DNA of 64,000 bases from Flavihumibacter petaseus NBRC 106054 (GTDB lineage: Bacteria; Bacteroidota; Bacteroidia; Chitinophagales; Chitinophagaceae), in the NCBI RefSeq assembly GCF_000974785.1, contig NZ_BBWV01000005.1:157687-221686 (forward strand), written 5' to 3'. The position numbers were made by a program, and so were the translations under genes. The notes beneath the pieces were generated by a model, which saw nothing but the letters and a program-made list of their open reading frames with translations, had not been told where the DNA came from and did no database searches. Positions 9,081-17,648 of the stretch are shown here, one piece after another; positions within the stretch are counted from its first letter, which is position 1, and each line of letters opens with the position of its first letter.

Positions 9081-10418
9081 TTAATACACAATATTGCCCT
9101 GGTATACCAGCGATACAACGGGAGACACCCTGGAAACAGCCTCAGCCGAACAGCTGGCATCGAGGAAGGCCAGGTTGGCAACATCCCCGGGCTTTGGCCA
9201 TTGCTGCACGCCCTTATCGGTCAGGGGAACCGGACCAGCGGTGGCGAGGGCCAGCATTCTCGACAGGCCAAATTCAGTTGACTGTCCATATAATTGCGCT
9301 GCCAGGTTTGCCTTCTGCAACACACTGCCCGTACCAAAAGTGTTCCAGTGATCGATAATGCTGTCATTTCCGGTCATCACTTTCACGCCATGTTTCATCA
9401 GGGTGGGAATCGGCATGATCAGTCCCCCGAAAGGGATGGTTGAATTAATGCCGATCTGCGCCTCGGCCAGCTGTTCTGCAATTGCCTCCTGTTTAGCGGA
9501 GTCCAGTTTCCCCAGCACGAAACAGTGGCTGATATAGGTCTTTCCTTTCAACGATGGATTTTCGTTTACCTTATTGATCAGGTACTCCACTGTTTTTAAA
9601 CCTGAGTCACCGGATTCATGCAGGTGGATGTCAATTCCTTTATGATGGTCCAATGCCAGCTGTACTGTAAAGTCCATCGTCTTTTCAATAGCCCCGTCAA
9701 TGCTGAAAGGATCCAGGCCACCGATGAAATCAATGTCCATCGCTGCGGCCTCTTTCAGGTAGGGAACCGAATCGGTATAGTAAACCCCGTGTTGCGGAAA
9801 AGCGACAAGCTCCGCGCCGAAAACCTTCTTCTTATGGTCAAGCGCTGCCTGTAGGTTTTTTAAGGATTGCAGTTTAGAGGTCGGCTCGATATTAACATGG
9901 CTCCGCGCGAAGGCTGTTCCTTTGGATTGGAGCAATTCAATGAGCTTTTCCGCTTTGGCAGTAGAAGTCTTCAGCATGTCGGGCAGGATCTTTTGTTCCA
10001 GTGCGATCATCCCCTTTACGCCACCTGTTCTTTTCCTGGCGGCCTGCCAGGGCCCGCCGTAGAAGGTTTTGTCCAGGTGTATATGCATGTCCTTAAACGA
10101 AGGCAACATCAGCATGCCTTTGGCATCGATAGCATTTTCCTCGGGGCGATTGGAACTGATCGTTCGGATTTTGCCGTCTTCAATATCAATGGAAAATAAC
10201 CCGGTCTTTGTGCCCACCACTTCTTCGCCATCAAATTCAAAGCCGGTCTCCAGGCGAACATTTTTGAACCGGTAGCGATTTGCCGCAATGTTGTCGCTCA
10301 TGCCTTTTGCCTCTCCCAAGGGCAATGCCTTGCCTGTTACGGGGGCAAGGGCCGTCCCGGCAAAACCCAGGGCAGCGTTCCGGATAAACTGTTTGCGTGA
10401 CATGCCTGATTGTTCCAT
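9081..10418 (-). CDS. Exported amidohydrolase, cytosine-deaminase-like
   Basis: Metal-dependent hydrolase of the amidohydrolase superfamily, closest in look to the CodA/cytosine deaminase group. The N-terminus MSRKQFIRNAALGFAGTAL resembles a twin-arginine-type signal, though RK replaces RR; a start at 10403 would remove five residues. The metal motif is MHIHLDKTF (HxHxDK, about residue 110). Later ligands are HIHLHESG, the ISHCFVLG histidine and the GNDSIIDHW aspartate near residue 355. All expected metal positions are present, so it should be active. Export argues against simple pyrimidine salvage; the substrate could be another cyclic amide or amine. It is followed at 11 bases by the ankyrin lipoprotein and preceded by an AraC regulator on the same strand, which may control it. 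Confidence 0.8.
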   Translation of the reverse strand: MEQSGMSRKQFIRNAALGFAGTALAPVTGKALPLGEAKGMSDNIAANRYRFKNVRLETGFEFDGEEVVGTKTGLFSIDIEDGKIRTISSNRPEENAIDAKGMLMLPSFKDMHIHLDKTFYGGPWQAARKRTGGVKGMIALEQKILPDMLKTSTAKAEKLIELLQSKGTAFARSHVNIEPTSKLQSLKNLQAALDHKKKVFGAELVAFPQHGVYYTDSVPYLKEAAAMDIDFIGGLDPFSIDGAIEKTMDFTVQLALDHHKGIDIHLHESGDSGLKTVEYLINKVNENPSLKGKTYISHCFVLGKLDSAKQEAIAEQLAEAQIGINSTIPFGGLIMPIPTLMKHGVKVMTGNDSIIDHWNTFGTGSVLQKANLAAQLYGQSTEFGLSRMLALATAGPVPLTDKGVQQWPKPGDVANLAFLDASCSAEAVSRVSPVVSLVYQGNIVY

Positions 10419-10511
10419 TGGCGGTGAATAGCTTTGATATTGAGTACAAAGTTCCTGAATGCGCCGCTGGAACAGATGGGGAATTTATCGCATTATTTGT
10501 ACTATTTATCA

Positions 10512-11366
10512 CTATTCCCGGAATCCGGAAGGGGTGGAGCCGGTTTGTTCTTTAAAGAAACGGGAGAAATAAGCCTGGTCGGAAAAGCCCAGTTCAAAGG
10601 CAATTTCCTTTACCGTGAGGCTGGTGCTTTGCAACAATCTCTTGGCTTCTGTGCAAACCCGTTGCTGTATGAGCTGTGTAGCGGAAATCTTCAGGTTCTT
10701 TTTACAGAGGATGTTGAGGTAATTGGGCGTGACATGAAGTTTCCCCGCATAGAAGTTGACAAATTTCTGTTCTTTAAAATGTTCGTCTATGAGCATATTG
10801 AAGGCTGCCAGCCGGGGCTGGGACTGATACACTTTAAACTCCCCGAATACTTTCTCTGCTTCCCGGCTGACGATCGCTGCGATGACGGCCGCACGGGCGC
10901 TGATCAGGTGCATGAGGGAATCCCGGTTCTTCAGTTCATCACGGATAGCTTCAAACTCATACAGCAACTGGCGGAAGGCACCAACAGATAACTGGATCAC
11001 CGGATGGTTCTGGTAATTGGTAAAAGAGAACCGGAAATAGGGGGCGAACTGTTCGAAAAAATTGCGTTCAATCATCAACTGGTAGCCGATGGTGCCGCTT
11101 TTGATGTCCCACTTATGCATTTGTCCGGGGAAAAGCACATGCGCCTGGCGGCCACCGATGCTATGTTCGATGGAGTCGATGGTATGGGTGCCGTTTGCCT
11201 TGTCAAAAAGTGTGATGATGAAGAAATCGTGCCGGTGAGGTTTTTCAATCACGCGTTTACCGTGCAGTTCATTGAAGAGTAGTTCTTCCCGGCCGGCAAC
11301 CTGCCCTTTACGAAAATCCTGGATGCCGATAACAGGAACTAAGGAATTAACTTTGTTGCGCTTCAT
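10512..11366 (-). CDS. AraC family transcriptional regulator
   Basis: A 284-residue one-component regulator. The N-terminal half (about 1-170) has the cupin-like sensing fold, with KPHRHDFFIITLFDKANG and the PGQMHKWD turn typical of AraC sensors. The C-terminal half carries two helix-turn-helix units, and the second is the clear signature VKEIAFELGFSDQAYFSRFF followed by KEQTGSTPSGFR. It lies 93 bases upstream of the amidohydrolase gene on the same strand and is the obvious candidate to control it. The ligand is unknown. Confidence 0.9.
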   Translation of the reverse strand: MKRNKVNSLVPVIGIQDFRKGQVAGREELLFNELHGKRVIEKPHRHDFFIITLFDKANGTHTIDSIEHSIGGRQAHVLFPGQMHKWDIKSGTIGYQLMIERNFFEQFAPYFRFSFTNYQNHPVIQLSVGAFRQLLYEFEAIRDELKNRDSLMHLISARAAVIAAIVSREAEKVFGEFKVYQSQPRLAAFNMLIDEHFKEQKFVNFYAGKLHVTPNYLNILCKKNLKISATQLIQQRVCTEAKRLLQSTSLTVKEIAFELGFSDQAYFSRFFKEQTGSTPSGFRE

Positions 11367-11458
11367 GGTGTCGCCGGTTGAACGGGATAAAATTAGGGTA
11401 CTTGTGAAATTTATAAAGGAATAAGAAGTTAACCCGATTGGCTGCCTACCTTCGTATT

Positions 11459-12280
11459 ATGGCGTTCAAAGAAGGTTATTATGGCTACCGGGTGGGTGTA
11501 CCAGAGGTAGTGGAAGGTATCTTCTCCCATTTTTATTTTGGTGGAAATGCATCGCAGGAGATCATCTACCAGACCCTGCTGCCTTCTTTTCAAACCATTA
11601 TGGTTTTTAGTTTTGGCAGCCCGGCGTCCTTTCTGACGGAAGCGGGAGAAAGTCTGCCCGTAGAAAAATGCGTGGTGGCGGGACCAATCCGCCAGGCCCT
11701 CCGTTACCAGTTACCACCCGGTGCAAGGATCATAGTGGTGAACTTTAAGGATGATGCTTTTTTCCGGTTTTTCGGGACGGCCGTAATTACGCAACATACT
11801 GTTGCCGATCCTGACGCGCTATTGGAAAGTAACTGTTTTGCAGACTTGTGGCAGGAACTTTGCACGATCAGTACCGATGCAGGCATCATTGACCGGCTGG
11901 TCGCCTTTTGCCAGCCCTACCTGCGCGAGAGAAGCGGCATCGCCGGTCAGCTGGCAACATTTGACAACCCAGAGCTGGGCGCCATCAAAACAATTGCCGG
12001 ACAAAACAATTTATCCGAACGGGCCATTCAACTGCAGCACAAAAAACACTTTGGGTATTCCGCAAAAGCGATCAGCCGCTACCTGCGCTTCCTGAAAGCG
12101 GTTGAATTGTTGCAATCGATGGCTGCGAAAGGCAACTCCAAAACAGACTGGTTCAAAATCATTGATCAATGTGGTTATTATGACCAGAGCCAGCTTATTC
12201 ACGACTTCAATCACTTTCTTCATATAAGTCCGGCTCAGTACCTTAAATTCCAGCAAACCGTCTGCAACCCCAGGGGATAG
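11459..12280 (+). CDS. AraC family transcriptional regulator
   Basis: The start is placed at ATG 11459 (MAFKEGYYG); an in-frame TTG 21 bases upstream is less credible. The 273-residue protein has an N-terminal sensing domain of the DUF6597-like class (hydrophobic MVFSFGSPASF region) and a C-terminal AraC DNA-binding domain. That domain is weaker than usual: GYSAKAISRYLRFLKAVELL followed by QCGYYDQSQLIHDFNHFLHISPAQYL, where the second helix-turn-helix is intact. A near-match to the -7 element (TACCTTCG) lies at 11447-11454. It is divergent from the other AraC gene and stands 74 bases before the NmrA-like gene, which is its likely target. Confidence 0.87.
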   Translation: MAFKEGYYGYRVGVPEVVEGIFSHFYFGGNASQEIIYQTLLPSFQTIMVFSFGSPASFLTEAGESLPVEKCVVAGPIRQALRYQLPPGARIIVVNFKDDAFFRFFGTAVITQHTVADPDALLESNCFADLWQELCTISTDAGIIDRLVAFCQPYLRERSGIAGQLATFDNPELGAIKTIAGQNNLSERAIQLQHKKHFGYSAKAISRYLRFLKAVELLQSMAAKGNSKTDWFKIIDQCGYYDQSQLIHDFNHFLHISPAQYLKFQQTVCNPRG

Positions 12281-12354
12281 GTTTCGTTTTCTTACAATCT
12301 CACGCGGCTTCAGGGGATCAATTTTGTGTCATCAAAAAAAACAACAAAAATGTT

Positions 12355-13224
12355 ATGACACATCCAAAGATTCTGATTACCGGTGCAACCGGAAGTATAG
12401 GCTCCCAATTAGTGCAACAACTCGCCGCTATGCAAATCCCTTTCAGGGCCCTGGTACGCAGCCGGGAAAATAACCCGCTTTTTACCAAAAACCCGTTGGC
12501 TGACATCCGGGTGGGCGACCTTACCGATGCAGCTTCATTAAAACCCGCACTGGAAGGTATCGAAAAAGCTTTCCTGCTGACGAATTCTTCTGAAGCTGCA
12601 GAACAGCTGCAACTGAATTTTGTGACCGTAGCAGAGAGGGCGGGTGTGAGGTACCTGGTCAAGCTGTCGCAGTTTGCTGCGGATGAAAATTCCCCCGTAC
12701 GTTTCCTGCGTTACCATGCTGCAGTGGAAAACGCGATAAAGAAAACGGGAATGTCCTATACCTTCCTTCGGCCCAACCTGTTTATGCAGGGGCTACTGGC
12801 ATTCAAAGACTATATCGCGAAGGAAGACAGGTTTTATGCGGCAGTGGGTAGTGCCGGTATCAGTGCCGTCGACACCAGGGACGTCGCGGCTGTTGCTACC
12901 CGGGCATTGACGGAAGCGGGGCATGAAAACAAAATTTACAACATCACTGGTCCTCATGCCCTCACACATGAGGAGATGGCCGGGGAACTTTCACGGGTAC
13001 TGGGCAGAACCATCCGTTTCATTGATGTGACACCGGAACAAATGGAAAGTGCACTACGGGCCGCCGGTTTTCCGGAATGGCAGGTAGGCGGACTGATTGA
13101 AGACTATGCGCATTATGCAAGGGGTGAGGCTACGGAGGTATCCGATACTGTAAAACGCGTTACGGGCAGGGATGTGATTCCCTTCAGCCAGTTTGTCTTG
13201 GATTACGAGTCGGCATTCAAATGA
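12355..13224 (+). CDS. NmrA-like NAD(P)-binding oxidoreductase or sensor
   Basis: Atypical short-chain dehydrogenase of the NmrA/QOR2 type. The nucleotide-binding loop is ILITGATGSIGSQ at residues 6-18 (GxxGxxG), followed by RALVRS, the basic pair that favours NADP(H). No YxxxK catalytic pair is evident in the usual place, as is normal for NmrA-type proteins, so it could be a quinone reductase or a redox sensor. The later motif YNITGPHALTHEEMAGELS is typical of this family. The 289-residue length is standard. It follows the AraC gene at 74 bases, a common regulator-target arrangement. Confidence 0.85.
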   Translation: MTHPKILITGATGSIGSQLVQQLAAMQIPFRALVRSRENNPLFTKNPLADIRVGDLTDAASLKPALEGIEKAFLLTNSSEAAEQLQLNFVTVAERAGVRYLVKLSQFAADENSPVRFLRYHAAVENAIKKTGMSYTFLRPNLFMQGLLAFKDYIAKEDRFYAAVGSAGISAVDTRDVAAVATRALTEAGHENKIYNITGPHALTHEEMAGELSRVLGRTIRFIDVTPEQMESALRAAGFPEWQVGGLIEDYAHYARGEATEVSDTVKRVTGRDVIPFSQFVLDYESAFK

Positions 13225-13296
13225 TACCTGCTTGTTAAAAATGAACACGAATACGGGAACTTCTCAATTTGAATGATCCCGTATTTGAATTACTCC

Positions 13297-13304
13297 TACT
13301 TTTG
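13297..13304 (+). promoter_or_regulatory. Bacteroidota -7 element TACTTTTG
   Basis: Exact match to TAnnTTTG six bases before ATG 13311, the first gene of the copper resistance operon. No convincing TTTG -33 box is seen at the normal distance, although a TTG lies at 13285-13287 and another at 13269-13271. The transcript would be nearly leaderless. Confidence 0.45.
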
Positions 13305-13310
13305 TGCAGC

Positions 13311-13712
13311 ATGAAGAAATTCATCGTAGCCATTATCACCCTTCTGTATGCCTGGTCATCCACCGGCGCTACCGTTCACCTGCATTACTGCATGGGGAAA
13401 CTGGTGGACTGGGGATTGTCACACCATGATCAGCGTGCTGCCACGTGCAGTAAATGTGGTATGGACAAAGGCAAGGCAATCGGGGATGGTTGCTGTAAGG
13501 ATGAACACAAGCAGGTAAAGGTCGAAAACGATCATAAAGCTGCCAGTGGCTTCGATATTCAACAGGCTACTGTCGCGTTGCTACCTGAGACCCATTTTAT
13601 TTTGCCGGAAACATCGCTGGCTTCTATCGCGGAGCAGAACCCTGTGAGCAATGCTCCACCACGATGTAGCGCTGTCGCTGTATACCTCCGCAACTGTACT
13701 TTCCGCATTTAA
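13311..13712 (+). CDS. HYC_CC_PP family protein, metal-resistance associated
   Basis: Small exported cysteine/histidine-rich protein (133 residues) of a Bacteroidota family named after its HYC, CC and PP motifs. All three are visible: VHLHYCMGK, GCCKDE and NAPPRC. There is also a CSKCGMDK zinc-knuckle-like pair. The start is set at ATG 13311, which gives a proper signal peptide; the longer TTG-initiated frame from 13269 adds 14 unlikely residues. The clustered Cys and His residues suggest periplasmic metal binding. It is the first gene of the copper/silver operon and is separated from the DUF3347 gene by 109 bases containing two small hairpins. Confidence 0.85.
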   Translation: MKKFIVAIITLLYAWSSTGATVHLHYCMGKLVDWGLSHHDQRAATCSKCGMDKGKAIGDGCCKDEHKQVKVENDHKAASGFDIQQATVALLPETHFILPETSLASIAEQNPVSNAPPRCSAVAVYLRNCTFRI

Positions 13713-13732
13713 GTTTGTTTCTGACTGATTAG

Positions 13733-13781
13733 CCGGACAATTCTGTCGGGTTATCGGCATTTCCCGCCGGTCAATTCCGGC
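13733..13781. other. Two adjacent small hairpins inside the copper operon
   Basis: CCGGACA/TGTCGGG (13733-13739 with 13744-13750, one mismatch) is followed by GCCGG/CCGGC (13766-13770 with 13777-13781). They lie in the 109-bp gap between the HYC_CC_PP gene and the first DUF3347 gene. Neither is followed by a run of T, so they are not intrinsic terminators. They could tune or process the message, or be chance. Confidence 0.3.
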
Positions 13782-13821
13782 TGTTCACATTACCCGGATT
13801 TCTCACTATAAACTATTTACC

Positions 13822-14445
13822 ATGTATAAGCTGGCCACAGCTTTCGTAGCCCTTCTTTCATGGGCTTTCCTTTCCTGCAACAACATTCCTGACAACAAAG
13901 CCGGAGACAACACCGGCGAGCAGGCAATTCAGGATCCTTTGGCACCATCCAATGCGGTGAATGACCAGGACCTGAAGCTTGTTGCTGCAACATTCACCGA
14001 CGTAGATCCGAAGCTGGCTACGTCTGTCAACGCCATTATCGAACGCTACCTGCAAATAAAAAATTCACTGGCCAGGGATGACGCCGATGCTGCCGAAGAG
14101 GCCAGTTCAGCAATGTCGGAGATGTTGAAAAAGCTGGACAAATCACTGTTTACAGCCGAACAGAAAAAGCTTTATGAAGGCATTGAAGACGACCTGAAAG
14201 AGCATGCTGAACACATCAGTAAAAGCAAAATCGGTCACCAGCGCGAACATTTTGCCATGATGAGCGAAGATGTCTACGATATCGCCAAAGCCTTTGGTAG
14301 CGGGAGAACGCTTTATCATGATTTCTGCCCGATGTTTAATGAACACAAGGGCGCCGGCTGGTTAAGTGAGCATGCGGACATCATCAATCCCTATTACGGC
14401 AGTAAAATGCCGAATTGTGGCATAGTAGAAGAAAAAATTCAATAA
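13822..14445 (+). CDS. DUF3347 lipoprotein (first of two)
   Basis: A 207-residue lipoprotein (lipobox WAFLSC, Cys19) with one DUF3347 domain from about residue 55. This helical family accompanies copper/silver efflux genes in Bacteroidota. The landmarks are the repeated helices (VNAIIERYLQIKNSLARDD) and the C-terminal motif YHDFCPMFN, NPYYGSKMPNCG. The CPM and late Cys are candidate soft-metal ligands. The stop abuts the start of the CusA N-terminal half (TAAATG), so the two are translationally linked. The likely role is periplasmic copper binding or handover to the pump, by analogy and context rather than proof. Confidence 0.88.
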   Translation: MYKLATAFVALLSWAFLSCNNIPDNKAGDNTGEQAIQDPLAPSNAVNDQDLKLVAATFTDVDPKLATSVNAIIERYLQIKNSLARDDADAAEEASSAMSEMLKKLDKSLFTAEQKKLYEGIEDDLKEHAEHISKSKIGHQREHFAMMSEDVYDIAKAFGSGRTLYHDFCPMFNEHKGAGWLSEHADIINPYYGSKMPNCGIVEEKIQ

Positions 14446-15744
14446 ATGGTTCACCAACTCATCGCGTGGTCGTTAAAAAACAGGTTCATCGTACTGATGC
14501 TGGCCACAGTATTGCTGGCATGGGGCATATTTGCCGTGAAGCAAAACCCCATTGATGCCATTCCTGATCTATCGGAAAACCAGGTGATCGTCTTTACGGA
14601 ATGGATGGGACGCGGCCCGCAGCTGATCGAGGACCAGATCACCTATCCGCTTGTCACCAACCTGCAGGGGTTGCCCCGGATCAAATACGTTCGCGGCACT
14701 TCCATGTTCGGCATGAGCTTTATCTATGTCATCTTCAACGACGACGTCGATATCTACTGGGCAAGATCGCGGGTCCTGGAAAAGCTGAGTACCATTTCCC
14801 GTTCCTTACCCGCAGGCGCCACACCGCAGTTAGGGCCCGATGGCACCGGCGTAGGCCACATCCTGTGGTATACCCTCGATGCACCACAGATGGACCTGGG
14901 AGAGCAGCGGGCATTACAGGACTGGTATGTGAAGTTCGCCCTGCAGAATGTGGAAGGAGTTAGTGAGATCGCCTCTTTCGGTGGCTTTCAGAAGCAATAC
15001 CAGGTGACCGTCAATCCCAATAAACTACTCTATTACCGGCTTTCGGTTGCAGATGTGATCAATGCCATACGGAACAACAACAATGAATCCGGTGGAAGAA
15101 AATTCGAGCTGAGTGATATCGGTTATATCATTAAAACATCTGGTTACCTGCAGTCAATCGAAGAAATCGAAAATATCCCGGTGACAACTCAAAAGAGTAT
15201 TCCCATCCGCGTGGCCGATGTGGCCACCGTACAGATGACGGGTGAAAGCAGGCTGGGCATTTTTGATAAAGACGGAGCAGGAGAGCGGGTAGGGGGCATC
15301 GTGGTGATGCGCTATGGAGAAAATGCAGCCGCCGTGATCGACAGGATAAAAGTAAAGATGCAGGAAGTGGCCAAAGGGTTTCCCGAGGGCGTAACATTCG
15401 ATATAGTATATGACCGCGGCGAATTGATCAGTGAATCGATCAGCTCGATAAAAAAGACACTGATCGAAGAAATGATCGTTGTTTCACTCGTGGTACTGGT
15501 CTTCCTGTTTCACTGGCGAAGCGCACTGAGCATCATCATCCAGATCCCCATCACCATTGCCATCAGTTTTATCCTGCTGAATGCCTTCGGGATTTCCTCC
15601 AATATCATGTCGCTGACCGGTATTGCACTGGCCATCGGGGTGATTGTAGATAATGGCATCATCATGAGCGAGAATGCCTACAAACACCTCGCAGAAAAGT
15701 ATGAACGCTGGCAAGAGTCATCACTAAAAGAAGAAAGAACATGA
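14446..15744 (+). CDS. cusA: CusA-type Cu(I)/Ag(I) efflux RND pump, N-terminal part (split gene)
   Basis: First part of an inner-membrane proton-driven heavy-metal exporter. It covers TM1 (about 13-31), the PN1/PN2/PC-type periplasmic region to about residue 335, and TM2-TM4. TM4 carries GIALAIGVIVDNGIIMSEN with Asp402, matching the proton-relay Asp405 of E. coli CusA; the signature is the monovalent-metal (HME4) type. The frame stops after KEERT in the cytoplasmic TM4-TM5 loop. The remaining pump starts in the -1 frame at 15741 with a 4-base ATGA overlap. Full CusA proteins are one chain of about 1047 residues, and the two parts here sum to 1067, so nothing is missing. This is either a recent frameshift in a tolerant loop or a genuine two-chain pump made by coupled translation. 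Confidence 0.9.
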   Translation: MVHQLIAWSLKNRFIVLMLATVLLAWGIFAVKQNPIDAIPDLSENQVIVFTEWMGRGPQLIEDQITYPLVTNLQGLPRIKYVRGTSMFGMSFIYVIFNDDVDIYWARSRVLEKLSTISRSLPAGATPQLGPDGTGVGHILWYTLDAPQMDLGEQRALQDWYVKFALQNVEGVSEIASFGGFQKQYQVTVNPNKLLYYRLSVADVINAIRNNNNESGGRKFELSDIGYIIKTSGYLQSIEEIENIPVTTQKSIPIRVADVATVQMTGESRLGIFDKDGAGERVGGIVVMRYGENAAAVIDRIKVKMQEVAKGFPEGVTFDIVYDRGELISESISSIKKTLIEEMIVVSLVVLVFLFHWRSALSIIIQIPITIAISFILLNAFGISSNIMSLTGIALAIGVIVDNGIIMSENAYKHLAEKYERWQESSLKEERT

Positions 15745-17648
15745 AAACACCCTGGATTTCAGAGGAAGAAAGGCTGAAGGTGATCGAAAGTTCGAGCAAG
15801 CAGGTTTCCCGTGGGGTTTTCTTTGCGACCGTGATCATCATTACGTCTTTTCTTCCCGTATTTATGCTGACCGGGCAGGAAGGAAAGCTGTTTCACCCGC
15901 TGGCTTTTACGAAAACCTTTATCCTCCTGGTGGATGCGCTCCTGGTGATCACCCTGGCGCCGGTACTGATTTCCTTTTTTATGAAAGGGAAGTTTCGGCC
16001 CGACAATGCCAACCCGGTGAACCGCCTGCTGGAAAAGCTGTATACACCCCTTATCAAGGCTGTACTGAAATGGCGGAAAACAACGCTTGCGATCAACATC
16101 ATCGCACTGGTGATTACCATTCCGTTGCTCAGGGGATTGGGAACAGAATTCATGCCGCCCCTGGATGAACAGAGTATCCTGTTTATGCCGGTCACCCTTC
16201 CTGATATTTCAAATTCGGAAGTAAAGCGCATTCTACAAGTGCAGGACAAGCTCATCAAGACGGTGCCGGAAGTGGATAAAGTGCTGGGCAAAGCTGGGCG
16301 CGCGGGTACCGCAACCGATAATTCACCCATCAGTATGATTGAAACCATCATCATGCTGAAACCAAAAACGGACTGGCGGCCGGGCATTACCAAAAAAGAT
16401 ATCATCAACGAACTGGATACCAAACTCCAGATCCCGGGCGTAGTGAACGGATGGACGCAACCGATCATCAACCGCATCAACATGCTGTCAACCGGTATCC
16501 GTACCGATGTGGGTGTTAAAGTTTACGGACAGAACCTCGATACCCTGGCAGCTGTATCCGAACGTGTAAGGAAAGTGCTGGAAGGAACGCCGGGCATCCG
16601 TGACCTGTATGTTGAACCAGTGACCGGGGGTAAATACCTTTCCATCCATCCCCGCCGGGAAGAGCTCAGCCGATACGGACTGAACATCGAAGGTGTGAAC
16701 CAGCTGGTGGAGTCAGCCCTTGGAGGTGCCTCTATCGGCAATACCGTGGAAGGCAGAAAGCGTTTCTCCATCAATGTGCGACTGGCCCAGGATTACAGGA
16801 ATAGCGTCGAACGGATCAAACGCATTCCGCTGCTATCGCCCGAATTTGGAGAAGTGCCGTTAGCTGCGGTAGCAGACATTCGTTTCGAAGATGGTCCGCC
16901 GATGATCACTTCTGAGAATGCGATGTTGAGGGGAGCCGTCCTGTTCAATGTGCGGGAAAGAGACCTGGGCAGTACGGTGCAGGAGGCGATACAACGAATG
17001 AACGAGGCCAATGGCATTCTGCCAGCCGGGTACTATGTAGAATGGAGCGGGCAATATGAAAACCTGATCCGGGGGCAACAAACCCTGTTGTGGATTGCAC
17101 CCATCGTATTGCTGATCATTTTCTTTTCACTCTACTTTGCCTTTAATTCTATCCGTGAAGCTTTCCTGAGCCTGATCACGGTTCCCTTTGCGCTGATCGG
17201 CGGTGCCTACATGATCTATTTCTGGGGTGTGAACCTGTCTGTTGCCGTAGCCGTTGGATTTATCGCCCTTTTTGGCATCGCCGTGGAGACTGGTATCGTA
17301 ATGGTGATCTACCTCAACGACGCGATGCACCAGTTGGTGAAACAGAAAGGCAATTCGAAGGAAACTATCAGTGCGCAAGACCTCAGGCAGTATGTGATCA
17401 TGGGGGCAGCCAAACGGTTAAGGCCGAAGCTGATGACCGTATGTGTTTCCCTGTTCGGCCTGGTACCGGTATTGTGGGCAACAGGGGTAGGTACCGATGT
17501 GATGAAACCGATCGTATTGCCGATGATCGGTGGTGTACTCACGTCGTCCACCCATATCCTGCTGGTAACGCCACTGATCTTCCTGATGACCAAAGAATAT
17601 GAACTGCGCAAATATGGTAAACTACAATTACATGAAGTACATCACTGA
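15741..17648 (+). CDS. cusA: CusA-type Cu(I)/Ag(I) efflux RND pump, C-terminal part (split gene)
   Basis: Second part of the CusA pump, 635 residues: TM5 to TM12 and the second periplasmic porter region. The three methionines that bind Cu(I)/Ag(I) in E. coli CusA (573, 623, 672) are present as Met149 (LFMPVTLP), Met199 (SPISMIET) and Met248 (INMLSTGI), with the same 50 and 49 residue spacing. This is strong evidence for monovalent copper or silver transport. The end of the chain (VVIGG-like TM12) is complete. ATG 15741 overlaps the stop of the first part (ATGA). The -1 frame is open only back to 15705, after a stop at 15702, so any frameshift must lie between 15705 and 15744. The downstream CusC-like gene overlaps the end by 17 bases. 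Confidence 0.9.
   Translation: MKTPWISEEERLKVIESSSKQVSRGVFFATVIIITSFLPVFMLTGQEGKLFHPLAFTKTFILLVDALLVITLAPVLISFFMKGKFRPDNANPVNRLLEKLYTPLIKAVLKWRKTTLAINIIALVITIPLLRGLGTEFMPPLDEQSILFMPVTLPDISNSEVKRILQVQDKLIKTVPEVDKVLGKAGRAGTATDNSPISMIETIIMLKPKTDWRPGITKKDIINELDTKLQIPGVVNGWTQPIINRINMLSTGIRTDVGVKVYGQNLDTLAAVSERVRKVLEGTPGIRDLYVEPVTGGKYLSIHPRREELSRYGLNIEGVNQLVESALGGASIGNTVEGRKRFSINVRLAQDYRNSVERIKRIPLLSPEFGEVPLAAVADIRFEDGPPMITSENAMLRGAVLFNVRERDLGSTVQEAIQRMNEANGILPAGYYVEWSGQYENLIRGQQTLLWIAPIVLLIIFFSLYFAFNSIREAFLSLITVPFALIGGAYMIYFWGVNLSVAVAVGFIALFGIAVETGIVMVIYLNDAMHQLVKQKGNSKETISAQDLRQYVIMGAAKRLRPKLMTVCVSLFGLVPVLWATGVGTDVMKPIVLPMIGGVLTSSTHILLVTPLIFLMTKEYELRKYGKLQLHEVHH

Noticed and set aside
14446..17648. 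Split CusA as a simple pseudogene
   Set aside because: Both parts keep all transport residues, the total length is normal and the start overlaps the stop in a loop, so decay is less likely than a functional split; a sequence error remains possible.
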